Below, one piece after another: positions 7,838 to 16,395 of a stretch of 47,084 nucleotides of DNA (the stretch's first letter is position 1; each line of letters opens with the position of its first letter). This DNA is from Sphingomonas sp. (GTDB lineage Bacteria > Pseudomonadota > Alphaproteobacteria > Sphingomonadales > Sphingomonadaceae): NCBI RefSeq assembly GCF_019746015.1, contig NZ_JAIESM010000077.1, forward strand, positions 1 to 47,084. The letters are read 5' to 3'. The translations under genes and the position numbers were made by a program. A model generated the notes under the pieces. That model was not told where the DNA came from. It saw only the letters and a list, made by a program, of their open reading frames with translations, and ran no database searches.

Positions 7838-8527
7838 CTAACGCCGCGGCACCACGCGCAGGTCGTGCTCGATATAGAGCAGCACCTCGGTCGGGCCGAG
7901 CAGCGCCCAGCGCACCGGCTGCGTCAGCTGGCCAGCCTCTGCCACATATCCCTCGCCAAAGGCGCGCGCGGCGGCATTGGCATCGGCAGCAATCGCGGCG
8001 ATGATCTGCGCACGATATTGGCTGGGGTTGACGATCGAAACGCCCGGTTCGCCGGTTTCTTCCATCAGCGCCCGGCCGATCTTCGGCACCGCCTTCACGA
8101 ACGCGGTCAGCCGGTCGATTGCGGCGAGCGCATTGTCGCCCTCAAGCGGCGTCTTGACGAAGAAGGCCACTTCCTCCGCATCATCGCGATCATCGTCCTT
8201 CTCGAATTTCAGCTTGTCCCGGTAGTTGGCCAGCGTGAGCGGCTGGATGACCTCGCCGCCATAGGCAAGCGCGATGCGCCCGCTGGCGCCCAGCTCGATC
8301 GCAGCACGGACGGTATCCAGAATTTCCTTGCGGCGTGCGTCCCTGTCGCGCGTGTCGCCATAGATGCGCACGTTGACCACGGCGAAATCCGCCCGCCGCT
8401 TGATACCCACGCCCGATATCTGCTGAACGGCGGCGGTGCGCCGCGCGCCGGTGACGACAATTTCCTGCGCGCGCACCGGCACGGCCAACACGGCAATCGC
8501 CACGGCCGCCAAGACAAATTTTTGCAT
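7838..8527 (-). CDS. Secreted protein of unknown function, SIMPL-like
   Basis: A 229-residue protein with a clear signal peptide ([21 protein letters not shown]). The mature part alternates strands and helices, with an early [18 protein letters not shown] stretch and a long helical [18 protein letters not shown] segment, an architecture that recalls periplasmic SIMPL (DUF541) proteins; the match is not strong enough to assert. The start at ATG 8527 is set by the signal peptide. It is divergent from purA and convergent with the membrane-protein gene; a short GC hairpin at 7822-7835 separates the two stops. Confidence 0.8.
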   Translation of the reverse strand: MQKFVLAAVAIAVLAVPVRAQEIVVTGARRTAAVQQISGVGIKRRADFAVVNVRIYGDTRDRDARRKEILDTVRAAIELGASGRIALAYGGEVIQPLTLANYRDKLKFEKDDDRDDAEEVAFFVKTPLEGDNALAAIDRLTAFVKAVPKIGRALMEETGEPGVSIVNPSQYRAQIIAAIAADANAAARAFGEGYVAEAGQLTQPVRWALLGPTEVLLYIEHDLRVVPRR

Positions 8528-8615
8528 CGCCCTCTCCCGCCCTTGGTGCGCGAAATGTTGGACCGGGGGCGCCACCCTGTCTAGAGGACGCCTGCAACGG
8601 ATAAGGAAGCATCAA

Positions 8616-9905
8616 TTGGCAAACGTCGCCGTGATCGGCGCCCAATGGGGCGATGAGGGCAAGGGCAAGATTGTCGACTGGCTGGCCGAGCGCGCGGATA
8701 TGGTGGTGCGCTTTCAGGGCGGCCATAATGCCGGGCACACGCTGGTGGTGGGCGACAAGACCTACAAGCTGTCGCTGCTCCCCTCCGGCATCGTGCGCGG
8801 CACGCCCAGCGTGATCGGCAATGGCGTGGTGCTCGACCCCTGGGCGCTGCGCGACGAGGTGCACAAGCTGCGCGACCAGGGCGTGGACGTGACCCCCGAC
8901 ACGCTGATGATCGCCGAAACCTGCCCGCTGATCCTGCCCTTTCACCGCGATCTGGACGCGCTGCGCGAGGATGCGTCGGGCGCGGGCAAGATCGGCACGA
9001 CGCGGCGCGGCATTGGCCCCGCCTATGAAGACAAGGTCGGCCGGCGCGCGATCCGGCTGTGCGATCTGGCGCATCTGGATGCGCTGGGGCCGCAGCTCGA
9101 CCGGCTGACCGCGCACCACGACGCGCTGCGCGCAGGCTTTGGTCAGCCGCCGATCGACCGGGCGACGCTGATCGCCGAGCTGACCGACATTGCCGGTTTC
9201 GTGCTGCCGTTCATGCGGCCGGTCTGGCGCGACCTGGCCGAGGCGCGCGCGCGCGGCCGGCGCATCCTGTTCGAGGGCGCGCAGGGCGTGCTGCTCGACA
9301 TCGACCATGGCACCTATCCGTTCGTCACCTCGTCCAACACGGTCGCGGGCACGGCGTCGAGCGGATCGGGCATCGGCCCGTCGGGCGTCGGCTTCGTGCT
9401 GGGGATCGCCAAGGCCTATACCACGCGGGTGGGCGCCGGCCCCTTTCCCAGCGAGCTGGAGGATGACATCGGCGAGCGGCTGGGCATGCGCGGGCGCGAA
9501 TTCGGCACGGTGACCGGGCGCAAGCGGCGCTGCGGCTGGTTCGACGCGGTGCTGGTGCGGCAATCGGCGGCGGTCAGCGGCATCACCGGCATCGCGCTCA
9601 CCAAGCTCGACGTGCTCGACGGGTTTGACGAGGTGAAGATCTGCACCGGCTATCGGCTGGGCGGGCGCGTGCTGGACTATTTCCCGGCGCACGCCGCCGA
9701 GCAGGCCGGGGTGGAGCCGATCTACGAAACCCTGCCCGGCTGGCACGAAACCACCGCGGGCGCGCGCAGCTGGGCCGATCTTCCGGCGGCGGCGATCAAA
9801 TATATCAAGCGGATCGAGGAACTGATCCGCTGCCCGGTCGCGCTCGTCTCCACCAGCCCCGAGCGCGACGACACCATCCTGGTCCGCGATCCGTTCGCGG
9901 ATTGA
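8616..9905 (+). CDS. purA: Adenylosuccinate synthetase
   Basis: A 429-residue enzyme that makes adenylosuccinate from IMP, aspartate and GTP, the first committed step to AMP. The GTP-binding and catalytic motif GDEGKGK lies at residues 12-18 (Asp13) and the catalytic His41 is in GGHNAGHTL, which match the usual E. coli numbering. The start is TTG 8616: AAGGA sits at 8603-8607 and the protein then begins at the conserved position ([14 protein letters not shown]). No ATG or GTG fits better. Palindrome copy 2 follows the stop. Confidence 0.97.
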   Translation: MANVAVIGAQWGDEGKGKIVDWLAERADMVVRFQGGHNAGHTLVVGDKTYKLSLLPSGIVRGTPSVIGNGVVLDPWALRDEVHKLRDQGVDVTPDTLMIAETCPLILPFHRDLDALREDASGAGKIGTTRRGIGPAYEDKVGRRAIRLCDLAHLDALGPQLDRLTAHHDALRAGFGQPPIDRATLIAELTDIAGFVLPFMRPVWRDLAEARARGRRILFEGAQGVLLDIDHGTYPFVTSSNTVAGTASSGSGIGPSGVGFVLGIAKAYTTRVGAGPFPSELEDDIGERLGMRGREFGTVTGRKRRCGWFDAVLVRQSAAVSGITGIALTKLDVLDGFDEVKICTGYRLGGRVLDYFPAHAAEQAGVEPIYETLPGWHETTAGARSWADLPAAAIKYIKRIEELIRCPVALVSTSPERDDTILVRDPFAD

Positions 9906-10022
9906 TGGGTTGAAACCCTGGCGGCACCGGCCCGCTCCCCCACCCGACCTCCCAACGGCAGTATCTTGTGGGAGGTCGGGTGGGGGAGCGGGCCGGCACT
10001 GCTTCAGCGAAGCTGAAACCCA
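9906..10022. repeat. Long palindromic intergenic repeat, copy 2
   Basis: A perfect 27-bp stem (9927-9953 with 9970-9996) closes a 16-base loop (9954-9969) identical to that of copy 1. Compared with copy 1 the arms differ at one base pair, changed on both sides so pairing is kept. A side hairpin TTCAGC-GAA-GCTGAA follows at 10003-10017, and TGGGTT 9906-9911 can pair with AACCCA 10017-10022 around the whole element. It separates convergent purA and a small secreted-protein gene, a typical place for a two-way terminator. Confidence 0.9.
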
Positions 10023-10032
10023 CCCAAAAACA

Positions 10033-10320
10033 TCAGCGCGGCGGCGGCACCGCGCCGGCGCCGGGGCGCGACAGGCTGTCATCGGGCGTCGTGGTGCCGC
10101 TCGGCTGCTTGCCCTTGTGCTTGCCCGGGCGCGACGGGTCGGTGGCGGCGTCGCTGGCATTGCCCATGCTGGCGCTGCTGCTGTTGGCATAGGGGTCGCC
10201 CTGCGCGACCGGGGCGCCGGGGTCGGTGCTGTTCTGGGGCGCAGCGTTCGACACGGTCTGGGCAAGCGCGGCGCTCGCCAGCCCAAGCGTGGCCACGCCG
10301 AAAAAAGTGAGATAACGCAT
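10033..10320 (-). CDS. Small secreted low-complexity protein
   Basis: A 95-residue protein with a signal peptide (MRYLTFFGVATLGLASAALAQ) followed by a Ser/Asn/Asp/Pro-rich mature region with no recognisable domain and a Pro-rich end (GAVPPPR). ATG 10320 is the natural start for the signal sequence. I do not recognise a function. It stands alone between palindrome copy 2 and aroC, on the aroC strand but 89 bases past the aroC stop, so it could be read from its own promoter. Confidence 0.65.
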   Translation of the reverse strand: MRYLTFFGVATLGLASAALAQTVSNAAPQNSTDPGAPVAQGDPYANSSSASMGNASDAATDPSRPGKHKGKQPSGTTTPDDSLSRPGAGAVPPPR

Positions 10321-10409
10321 AGGGATACTCCGGGGACGCGGCCCATCACGCAAGCCGCACGCCTATAACCGATAAGGCTTTCAGGCGGTTGCGCGGCTCA
10401 TCCCGGCTT

Positions 10410-11477
10410 TCAACCGCATTGCCCCCGATGGCGCAGCATATGGTCAGCCAGCACCAGAGCGACCATCGCCTCCACCACCGGCGCGCCGCGAATGCCGACG
10501 CACGGATCGTGCCGACCGCTGGTCGAGATTTCGGTCGCGTCGCCGGCGCGGGTGATCGTCTCGACCGGGGTCAGGATCGAGCTGGTCGGCTTGAACGCCA
10601 CGCGCAGGCGGATCGGCTGGCCAGTGGAGATGCCGCCGGCAATCCCGCCGGCATGGTTGGCCAGGAACACCGGGCCGCCGGCGCCGGGGCGCATCGCATC
10701 GGCATTGTCTTCCCCGCGCGCAGCCGCCGCCGCAAAACCGTCGCCGATCTCCACCCCCTTCACCGCGTTGATGCCCATGCAGGCAGCGGCGAGCTCTGCA
10801 TCGAGCTTGGCATAAATCGGCGCGCCCCAGCCGGCGGGCACGCCCACCGCCTCGCACGCGATCACCGCGCCCAGCGACGACCCGGCCTTGCGCGCGGCGT
10901 CGATCAGCCCGGCCCAGCGCACCGCCGCCACCGCATCGGGGCAGAAGAACGGGTTCGAATCGATCTCGTCGCCGTCAAAATGCGCCGGGTCGATCGCGTC
11001 GCCGCCGATTGCCTCCACCCAGGCGCGGATGCTGACCGCCGGCATCAGCTTGCGCGCTATCGCGCCGGCGGCCACCCGCATCGCCGTTTCGCGCGCCGAA
11101 CTGCGCCCGCCACCGCGCGGGTCGCGCCGGCCATATTTGGCGTCATAGGCATAATCGGCATGGCCGGGGCGATAGGCCTGGGCGACGCCGGCATAATCCT
11201 TCGACCGCTGATCGACATTGTCGATGACGAGGCTGATCGGCGTGCCGGTCGTCTGCCCCTCATACACGCCCGACAGGATGCGCACCGCGTCCGGCTCCTG
11301 CCGCTGCGTCGTATAGCGCGACTGGCCCGGGCGGCGCTTCTCGAGAAAAGGCTGGATGTCGGCCTCCGACAGCGCGATGCCCGGCGGACAGCCATCGACC
11401 ACCGCGCCAATCGCCGGCCCGTGGCTCTCGCCCCAGGTCGTCACGCGGAACAGATGGCCGAAACTGTTGTGCGACAT
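10410..11477 (-). CDS. aroC: Chorismate synthase
   Basis: A 355-residue enzyme that converts 5-enolpyruvylshikimate 3-phosphate to chorismate using reduced FMN. Family signatures are present: [20 protein letters not shown] at the start, then [16 protein letters not shown], and [20 protein letters not shown]. The start ATG shares a base with the stop of the upstream DUF3052-like gene (TGATG at 11475-11479), indicating translational coupling. It is the last gene of the overlapping run that begins with the dnaJ-like gene. Confidence 0.97.
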   Translation of the reverse strand: MSHNSFGHLFRVTTWGESHGPAIGAVVDGCPPGIALSEADIQPFLEKRRPGQSRYTTQRQEPDAVRILSGVYEGQTTGTPISLVIDNVDQRSKDYAGVAQAYRPGHADYAYDAKYGRRDPRGGGRSSARETAMRVAAGAIARKLMPAVSIRAWVEAIGGDAIDPAHFDGDEIDSNPFFCPDAVAAVRWAGLIDAARKAGSSLGAVIACEAVGVPAGWGAPIYAKLDAELAAACMGINAVKGVEIGDGFAAAAARGEDNADAMRPGAGGPVFLANHAGGIAGGISTGQPIRLRVAFKPTSSILTPVETITRAGDATEISTSGRHDPCVGIRGAPVVEAMVALVLADHMLRHRGQCG

Positions 11478-11854
11478 CAGAATTTCCGCGTGAGGGTGGG
11501 GATTTCGTCGCGATAGCGAAAGCGCAGCGCCGACCATGTCGCATCGATCGCAATCTGGGTGACGGGCAGCAGATCGTGCGCAGCAAGCGGTTCCCAGCCG
11601 GAATCGCGGCTGATGTCGGTTTTGATCGCGCCGGTTTTCTTGGGGTAAGCGAACCACAGCGCCCCCCCGCGCCGATAGAGCGGCAGCGCCTCGGCCAGGC
11701 GCGGCGCGACATCGGCGGCCGTTGCCACGAACGCAACGATCAGCGCCGGCGCCTCCCCCTCGGGCAGGGCGAGATCAACACCCTCGGGCAACGCGAAGAC
11801 ACGGGCCGTCATGCCCGGTTTGAAGCCCAGCTTGTCGGGAACCGTCCGGCTCAC
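11477..11854 (-). CDS. DUF3052-like protein
   Basis: A 125-residue soluble protein resembling DUF3052: [17 protein letters not shown] near the N-terminus and [16 protein letters not shown] in the middle. The function of that family is not known to me. It overlaps fabI by four bases (ATGA at 11851-11854) and aroC by one base, so it is translated between the two enzymes in one transcript. Proteins of this type tend to be annotated only as conserved hypothetical. Confidence 0.8.
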   Translation of the reverse strand: MSRTVPDKLGFKPGMTARVFALPEGVDLALPEGEAPALIVAFVATAADVAPRLAEALPLYRRGGALWFAYPKKTGAIKTDISRDSGWEPLAAHDLLPVTQIAIDATWSALRFRYRDEIPTLTRKF

Positions 11855-12678
11855 GCCAGCGCAATGTCCGGTGCGTCTTCGGCCTTCATGCCGATGACGT
11901 GATAGCCCGCATCGACATGGTGCGTCTCGCCCGTCACGCCGCTCGACAGGTCGCTGAGCAGATAGAGCCCGGCGCCGCCGACATCCTCGATCGTGACGTT
12001 GCGCTTCAGCGGAGCGTTATACTCGTTCCACTTCAGGATCAGGCGGAAATCGCCGATGCCCGAGGCGGCGAGCGTCTTGATCGGCCCGGCCGAAATCGCG
12101 TTCACGCGGATGCCGTCGCGGCCCAGATCGGCGGCGAGATACTTCACGCTTGTCTCCAGCGCCGATTTGGCGACCCCCATCACATTGTAATGCGGCACCA
12201 CCTTTTCGGCGCCATAATAGCTGAGGGTGAGGAGCGCGCCGCCATCGGGCATCATTGCCGCCGCGCGCTGGGCAACGGCGGTGAAGGAATAGACGCTGAC
12301 GTTCATCGTCAGCAGGAAATTGTCGAGGCTGGTGTCGCAATAGCGGCCGCGCAGCTCGTTCTTGTCCGAAAAGCCGATCGCGTGGACGACGAAGTCGATC
12401 GTCGGCCAGCGGCTGGCAAGCTCGGCAAAGCAGCGGTCGAGCGCGGCCATGTCGGCCACGTCGCAATCGATCAGGAACGGGCCGTTGGCGCCCCCTGCCC
12501 CTTCATCCAGCAGCGACTGGGCCAGTGGGCGCACCCGCTTTTCCATCACCTCGCCCTGATAGCTGAAGGCAAGTTCGGCCCCCGCCTCGCTCAGCTTCTT
12601 CGCAATGCCCCAGGCCAGCGACTTGTCGTTGGCCAGCCCCATGATGAGGCCGCGCTTGCCGTGCATCAATCCGGTCAC
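11851..12678 (-). CDS. fabI: Enoyl-ACP reductase I
   Basis: A 275-residue NADH-dependent enoyl-ACP reductase of fatty acid elongation. It shows the divergent Rossmann start GLIMGLANDKSLAWGIAKKL typical of FabI and the catalytic Tyr164-x6-Lys171 pair in the stretch PHYNVMGVAKSALE; the family's second conserved Tyr is at 154/155. Length matches other alphaproteobacterial FabI. Its ATG overlaps the stop of the BrkB-like gene (ATGA at 12675-12678). An in-frame ATG at 12666 is a possible alternative start. Confidence 0.96.
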   Translation of the reverse strand: MTGLMHGKRGLIMGLANDKSLAWGIAKKLSEAGAELAFSYQGEVMEKRVRPLAQSLLDEGAGGANGPFLIDCDVADMAALDRCFAELASRWPTIDFVVHAIGFSDKNELRGRYCDTSLDNFLLTMNVSVYSFTAVAQRAAAMMPDGGALLTLSYYGAEKVVPHYNVMGVAKSALETSVKYLAADLGRDGIRVNAISAGPIKTLAASGIGDFRLILKWNEYNAPLKRNVTIEDVGGAGLYLLSDLSSGVTGETHHVDAGYHVIGMKAEDAPDIALA

Positions 12679-13628
12679 GCCGCAATCTCCATTGTGTTTT
12701 CGTCTCTTACGCCTTGTTCCTCGGCCTCGGCTAGGGCCGCGTTGAGCTGCGCGCCGACCACCAGCCCCAGCCCTACCAGAAAGAAGAAGATCAGCGCCAC
12801 CATCACGCCGGCCAGCCCGCCATAGGTAAGGTCATAGCTGACCACGTTGCTGAGCACGAAGGGGAGCGCAGTGGTGACGCCGATCCACCACAGCGCAGTG
12901 AGCAACGCGCCGGGCCATTTGGGCGCGCGGCTTTCGCGATATTGGGGCGGGGTGAGCGTGTAGAACAGCGCGTAAAGCGCGCCGAACAGGGCCAGCGGCG
13001 GCGCGAATTTGGTGAGCGTCAAAATCAGCCGCGCATCGGTGGCAAAGGGGAACAGCCGCGACAGCAGCTGCTCGGCGGCGACCAAAGTCACCTGCAGGCT
13101 GAACGCCAGCAGCACCAGCAGCAGCGAGCCGATGATCGAGACGATCGAGAACAGCCGGTAATGCCAGAAGGGGCGGATCATCTGCACGCCATAGGCGCGG
13201 CGCAGAATGTCGCGGATCGTTTCGACAAAGCTGGTCGTGCTCCACAGGCAGACCAGCGCCCCCAGCCACAGCGCCCGGCCCGAGCGCGCGCCGAGCGCCG
13301 CCCGGATCGGATCCTTCAGCACATCTGCCACCTCCGGCGGCACGCTTTGCAGGAAGGTTTCGACCGCGTTCAGCCCCACCTCGGTCCGGCCGACCAGCTG
13401 GGCAAGGGCTGCGGCCACGATGAAAAAGGGAAACAGCGTCAGCAGCGACAGATAGGCCAGATTGCCGGCATGGATGAACCCGTCCGCCAGCACGCCAGAC
13501 AGCACGCGCCGGCCGATTTCATGCAGATAGCTGCCCGGCGCCATGAACGCGAGGCGCCGGTTGAGCCGGACCCCGCGCTCCGGGTGAAGACGGCGCTCCT
13601 CGGGCGATTGCGGCGAGACCGAGCGCAT
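12675..13628 (-). CDS. YihY/virulence factor BrkB family membrane protein
   Basis: A 317-residue inner-membrane protein with about six transmembrane segments, starting with a basic cytoplasmic stretch followed by GNLAYLSLLTLFPFFIVAAAL, and a late GLAGVMVALIFFFLVGLGLVVGAQLNA segment. This is the YihY/BrkB family (formerly mis-annotated as ribonuclease BN). Some members are implicated in anionic lipid transport, but substrate and role here are inferred only. It overlaps fabI by four bases and follows the dnaJ-like gene by six, so it is part of one operon. Confidence 0.9.
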   Translation of the reverse strand: MRSVSPQSPEERRLHPERGVRLNRRLAFMAPGSYLHEIGRRVLSGVLADGFIHAGNLAYLSLLTLFPFFIVAAALAQLVGRTEVGLNAVETFLQSVPPEVADVLKDPIRAALGARSGRALWLGALVCLWSTTSFVETIRDILRRAYGVQMIRPFWHYRLFSIVSIIGSLLLVLLAFSLQVTLVAAEQLLSRLFPFATDARLILTLTKFAPPLALFGALYALFYTLTPPQYRESRAPKWPGALLTALWWIGVTTALPFVLSNVVSYDLTYGGLAGVMVALIFFFLVGLGLVVGAQLNAALAEAEEQGVRDENTMEIAA

Positions 13629-13634
13629 CGCCCG

Positions 13635-14591
13635 CTATATGTCGAGCCGGCCGCGCGGATTGCCCTGGTCGCGGCCGGGCCAGGTCCGCACAAATTCGAC
13701 CAGCGCATCATCGGCCACCGGCAGATCGACCATCAGCGTGACCAGCTGGTCGCCCCGACCGCCGCCCTTCTGGTGGAACCCCTTGCCCTTCAGCCGCAGC
13801 ACCTTGCCCGAGCTGGAGCCCTTGGGGATGGTGAGCATCACCGCGCCCTCCACCGTCGGCACGCGCACGCTGGCGCCCAGTACCGCCTCGGCCAGGCTGA
13901 TCGGCAGGTCGAGCCGGACATCGTCGCCCTCGCGCGTGAAGAAGCGGTGCGGCAGAATGTCGATGGTGACGATCGCGTCGCCCGCGCCGCCGGGGCCGGG
14001 CTCGCCCTTGCCGCTCAGGCGCATCTGCTGGCCGCTTTCCAGGCCCGCCGGCAGTTTCAGATCAATCGTCTTGCCGTCGCGCAGCATGATCCGCTGCGGG
14101 CTGAGCGTCGCTGCCTCGACGAAGGAAACGGCCAGCTTATAGGCGGTGTTGGCGCCCTTGGCCGCCGGGCGCCGGCCAAAGCCGCTGGAAAAGCCGCCGG
14201 CGCCAGCACCAGCACCAGCGCCCGCGCCGCGCCGCCCGCCGAACAGCCCTTCGAAAATGTCGCCGAAATCGGCATCGCCACCGACGTCGAAGCCCGCGCC
14301 GCCGGGGGAAAAGCCGCCCCCGGTCGGGCCGCTGCCGCCGCTGCTGCGAAAGTTGAAGGGGTTGAGCGGGTTGCCGTCCCCGTCAATCTCGCCGCGGTCG
14401 AAACGGGCGCGCTTGTCCTTGTCGGTCAGGAAGTCATAGGCCGCCGTCACCGTCGCAAAGCGTTCAGATGCCTTGGGATTATCCTTGTTGCGATCGGGGT
14501 GCAGTTCTTTGGCGAGCTTGCGATACGCCTTCTTGATCTCCGCCTCGTCGGCGCTGCGCGCCACACCCAGCACGTGATAGGGATCTGCCAT
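13635..14591 (-). CDS. DnaJ-class co-chaperone (CbpA/DnaJ C-terminal type)
   Basis: A 318-residue Hsp40 protein: an N-terminal J domain with HPD at residues 31-33, a Gly/Phe/Ala-rich linker (about 65-150), and two DnaJ C-terminal substrate-binding subdomains from about residue 150. There is no CxxCxGxG zinc finger, so this is the CbpA-like type rather than DnaJ itself. The linker contains a run of alternating Ala-Gly encoded by a short tandem repeat (14202-14228). It should stimulate DnaK ATPase. It starts an operon with brkB-like and fabI and is divergent from pdxH, with palindrome copy 3 between. Confidence 0.93.
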   Translation of the reverse strand: MADPYHVLGVARSADEAEIKKAYRKLAKELHPDRNKDNPKASERFATVTAAYDFLTDKDKRARFDRGEIDGDGNPLNPFNFRSSGGSGPTGGGFSPGGAGFDVGGDADFGDIFEGLFGGRRGAGAGAGAGAGGFSSGFGRRPAAKGANTAYKLAVSFVEAATLSPQRIMLRDGKTIDLKLPAGLESGQQMRLSGKGEPGPGGAGDAIVTIDILPHRFFTREGDDVRLDLPISLAEAVLGASVRVPTVEGAVMLTIPKGSSSGKVLRLKGKGFHQKGGGRGDQLVTLMVDLPVADDALVEFVRTWPGRDQGNPRGRLDI

Positions 14592-14661
14592 ATAGTCTAC
14601 TTAGCCTTTCGCACGCGCCCTATGTGCGCATTTTGGCCGCGATGCGCAAACGCCTAAAAGC

Positions 14662-14807
14662 AGGTTTGGAAATGCATCTGCGATGCATTTCGCACGGCGC
14701 CGGCCCGCTCCCCTGCCCGGCCACCCAGTAGAGTATTATGTGGGTGGCCGGGCGGGGGAGCGGGCCGGTGCCGTTCAAAATTGGCCCTTTCGCCAATTTC
14801 CAAACAG
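14662..14807. repeat. Long palindromic intergenic repeat, copy 3, bracketed by 11-bp direct repeats
   Basis: The main stem pairs 14696-14726 with 14742-14772 (31 bp with two G-T wobbles) around the loop 14727-14741. Side hairpins lie at 14671-14689 (AATGCATC-TGC-GATGCATT) and 14778-14799 (AAATTGGC/GCCAATTT). An outer pair GTTTGGAAAT 14664-14673 / ATTTCCAAAC 14796-14805 encloses everything. The direct repeat CGCCTAAAAGC occurs at 14651-14661 and 14808-14818, two bases outside the outer stem on each side, as expected for a target-site duplication. Unlike copies 2 and 4 it lies between divergent genes. Confidence 0.9.
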
Positions 14808-14854
14808 CGCCTAAAAGCTGGAAAGCATGGGTTGCCGGGGCTAGAGGGCAGCGC

Positions 14855-15430
14855 ATGACTGATCCGATCGCGCTGTTCGACGCCTGGTTCGCCGAAGCCA
14901 AGGCGAGCGAGCCCAACGACCCCAATGCCATGGCGCTCGCCACCAGCGATGCAGAGGGACGACTGGGGCTGCGCATGGTGCTGCTGAAAGGGCATGGGGC
15001 GGACGGCTTTGTCTTCTACACCAACCAGCAGAGCCGCAAGGCGGGCGACCTAGCCGCCAATGCGCAGGCCGCGCTGCTGTTCCACTGGAAGTCGCTGCGC
15101 CGCCAGATCCGCATCGAAGGGCCGGTGACGACCGTCAGCGACGCCGAAGCCGATGCCTATTTCGCGAGCCGAGGCCGCGATTCGCAGCTGGGCGCCTGGG
15201 CCAGCGACCAGTCGCGCCCGCTCGACTCCCGCGCGACCTTCGAGGCGCGCTTTGCCGAGGTGCAGCAGCGGTTCGCGGGTGGCGCGGTGCCGCGCCCGCC
15301 GCACTGGTCGGGCTATCGCGTCGCGCCCCGCCGCATCGAATTCTGGCAGGACCGCGAGCACCGCCTGCACGAGCGGCGGCTGTTCACGCGCACCGATGAG
15401 GGGTGGGAGGAAGGGCTGCTCTACCCTTGA
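14855..15430 (+). CDS. pdxH: Pyridoxamine 5'-phosphate oxidase
   Basis: A 191-residue FMN enzyme that oxidises pyridoxine or pyridoxamine 5'-phosphate to PLP. Conserved features include AMALATSDAEGRLGLRMVLLKG near the N-terminus (written here in part), FYTNQQSRKAGDL for FMN binding, and the C-terminal signature FWQDREHRLHERRLF. The start ATG 14855 gives a normal-length protein; longer in-frame readings run into palindrome copy 3. Its stop overlaps a TTG start of the following transporter gene. Confidence 0.94.
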   Translation: MTDPIALFDAWFAEAKASEPNDPNAMALATSDAEGRLGLRMVLLKGHGADGFVFYTNQQSRKAGDLAANAQAALLFHWKSLRRQIRIEGPVTTVSDAEADAYFASRGRDSQLGAWASDQSRPLDSRATFEARFAEVQQRFAGGAVPRPPHWSGYRVAPRRIEFWQDREHRLHERRLFTRTDEGWEEGLLYP

Positions 15431-16395
15431 CCACCGCCAACCACCATGACGAGCGGCACGCCCGCCAAGCCGCCATGGGGCGCCTTGCCCAGCACGCGGC
15501 GATGGCCAGCGTCGCCACCGCGCTGCTGCTGCTCGGCCTCAAAGGCTATGCCGCCTGGGTGACGGGATCGGTGGCGATGCTCGCCTCGCTGGCCGACACC
15601 GCGCTCGACCTGGTTGCCTCGGCGATGACGCTGTTCGGCGTGCGCTTTGCAGCACTGCCGCCCGACCACAATCACCGCTTCGGCCATGGCAAGGCAGAGG
15701 CGCTGGTCGCGCTGTTCCAGGTGGCGCTGATCGCGGCGTCGGGCCTGGCGATTTTCGCCCGCGCGATCGAGCGGCTGCTGGGCGGCGCCGCGACCGAGGA
15801 CACCGGGTTCGGCATCGGTGCCTCACTCGCCGCCATCGTCATCACCGCCGGCCTGCTCGCCTATCAGCGCCACGTCATCGCGCGCACCGGCTCGGTCGCG
15901 ATCCGCGCCGACCATGCGCATTATCAGGCCGATGTGGTGCTGAACGTCGCTGTCATTGCCACGCTGCTGATCGAGCGGCTGCTGGGCTGGGCGATGGTCG
16001 ATCCGCTCGCCGGCATGGCGATTGCGCTGTGGCTGCTCTGGGGCGCGTGGCAGGGGTCGGCCACGGCGATCGACCAGCTGATGGACAAGGAATGGCCCGA
16101 GGAGCGCCGGCGCGATTTCGTCGCCGTCGCCAGCCGCCACCCGGAAGTGCGCGGCCTGCACGACCTGCGCACCCGCACCAGCGGCAGCCATGATTTCGTG
16201 CAGTTCCACATCTGGATGGACCCGGCGCTGAGCGTGGCCGCAGCGCATGATGTGGTCGAGCAGATCGAGCGCGACCTGGCGATTGCTTTCCCCGGCACCG
16301 AGGTGTTCATCCATATCGACCCGGAAGGGAAGATCGACCATCCCGGCAACGATCTGGTCGAGGCCGATCTGGTCGCCCAACTGAAGGAACCATGA
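15427..16395 (+). CDS. Cation diffusion facilitator (FieF-like metal efflux)
   Basis: A 322-residue CDF transporter with six hydrophobic segments and a C-terminal cytoplasmic metal-binding domain ending about residue 305. Metal-site features are LASLADTALDLVAS in TM2 and ADHAHYQADV in TM5, and HNHRFGHGKAEA between TM2 and TM3. It probably exports divalent metals (Zn or Fe) by proton antiport. TTG 15427 overlaps the pdxH stop as TTGA and includes a His-rich leader; ATG 15475 is the alternative start. It overlaps the PhzF-like gene by four bases. Confidence 0.9.
   Translation: MTTANHHDERHARQAAMGRLAQHAAMASVATALLLLGLKGYAAWVTGSVAMLASLADTALDLVASAMTLFGVRFAALPPDHNHRFGHGKAEALVALFQVALIAASGLAIFARAIERLLGGAATEDTGFGIGASLAAIVITAGLLAYQRHVIARTGSVAIRADHAHYQADVVLNVAVIATLLIERLLGWAMVDPLAGMAIALWLLWGAWQGSATAIDQLMDKEWPEERRRDFVAVASRHPEVRGLHDLRTRTSGSHDFVQFHIWMDPALSVAAAHDVVEQIERDLAIAFPGTEVFIHIDPEGKIDHPGNDLVEADLVAQLKEP

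Noticed and set aside
8190..10349. A 719-codon open frame antisense to purA and running through palindrome copy 2
   Set aside because: Shadow of purA; its repetitive Ala/Arg-rich sequence reads through a non-coding repeat and has no domain or signal.
10945..10965. GGGTTCGAATCGA sequence resembling a tRNA T-arm
   Set aside because: It falls inside aroC in frame, and no acceptor, D or anticodon arm can be drawn around it.
12942..14657. A 571-codon open frame antisense to the brkB-like and dnaJ-like genes
   Set aside because: Reverse-frame shadow of two well-supported genes with no recognisable domain.
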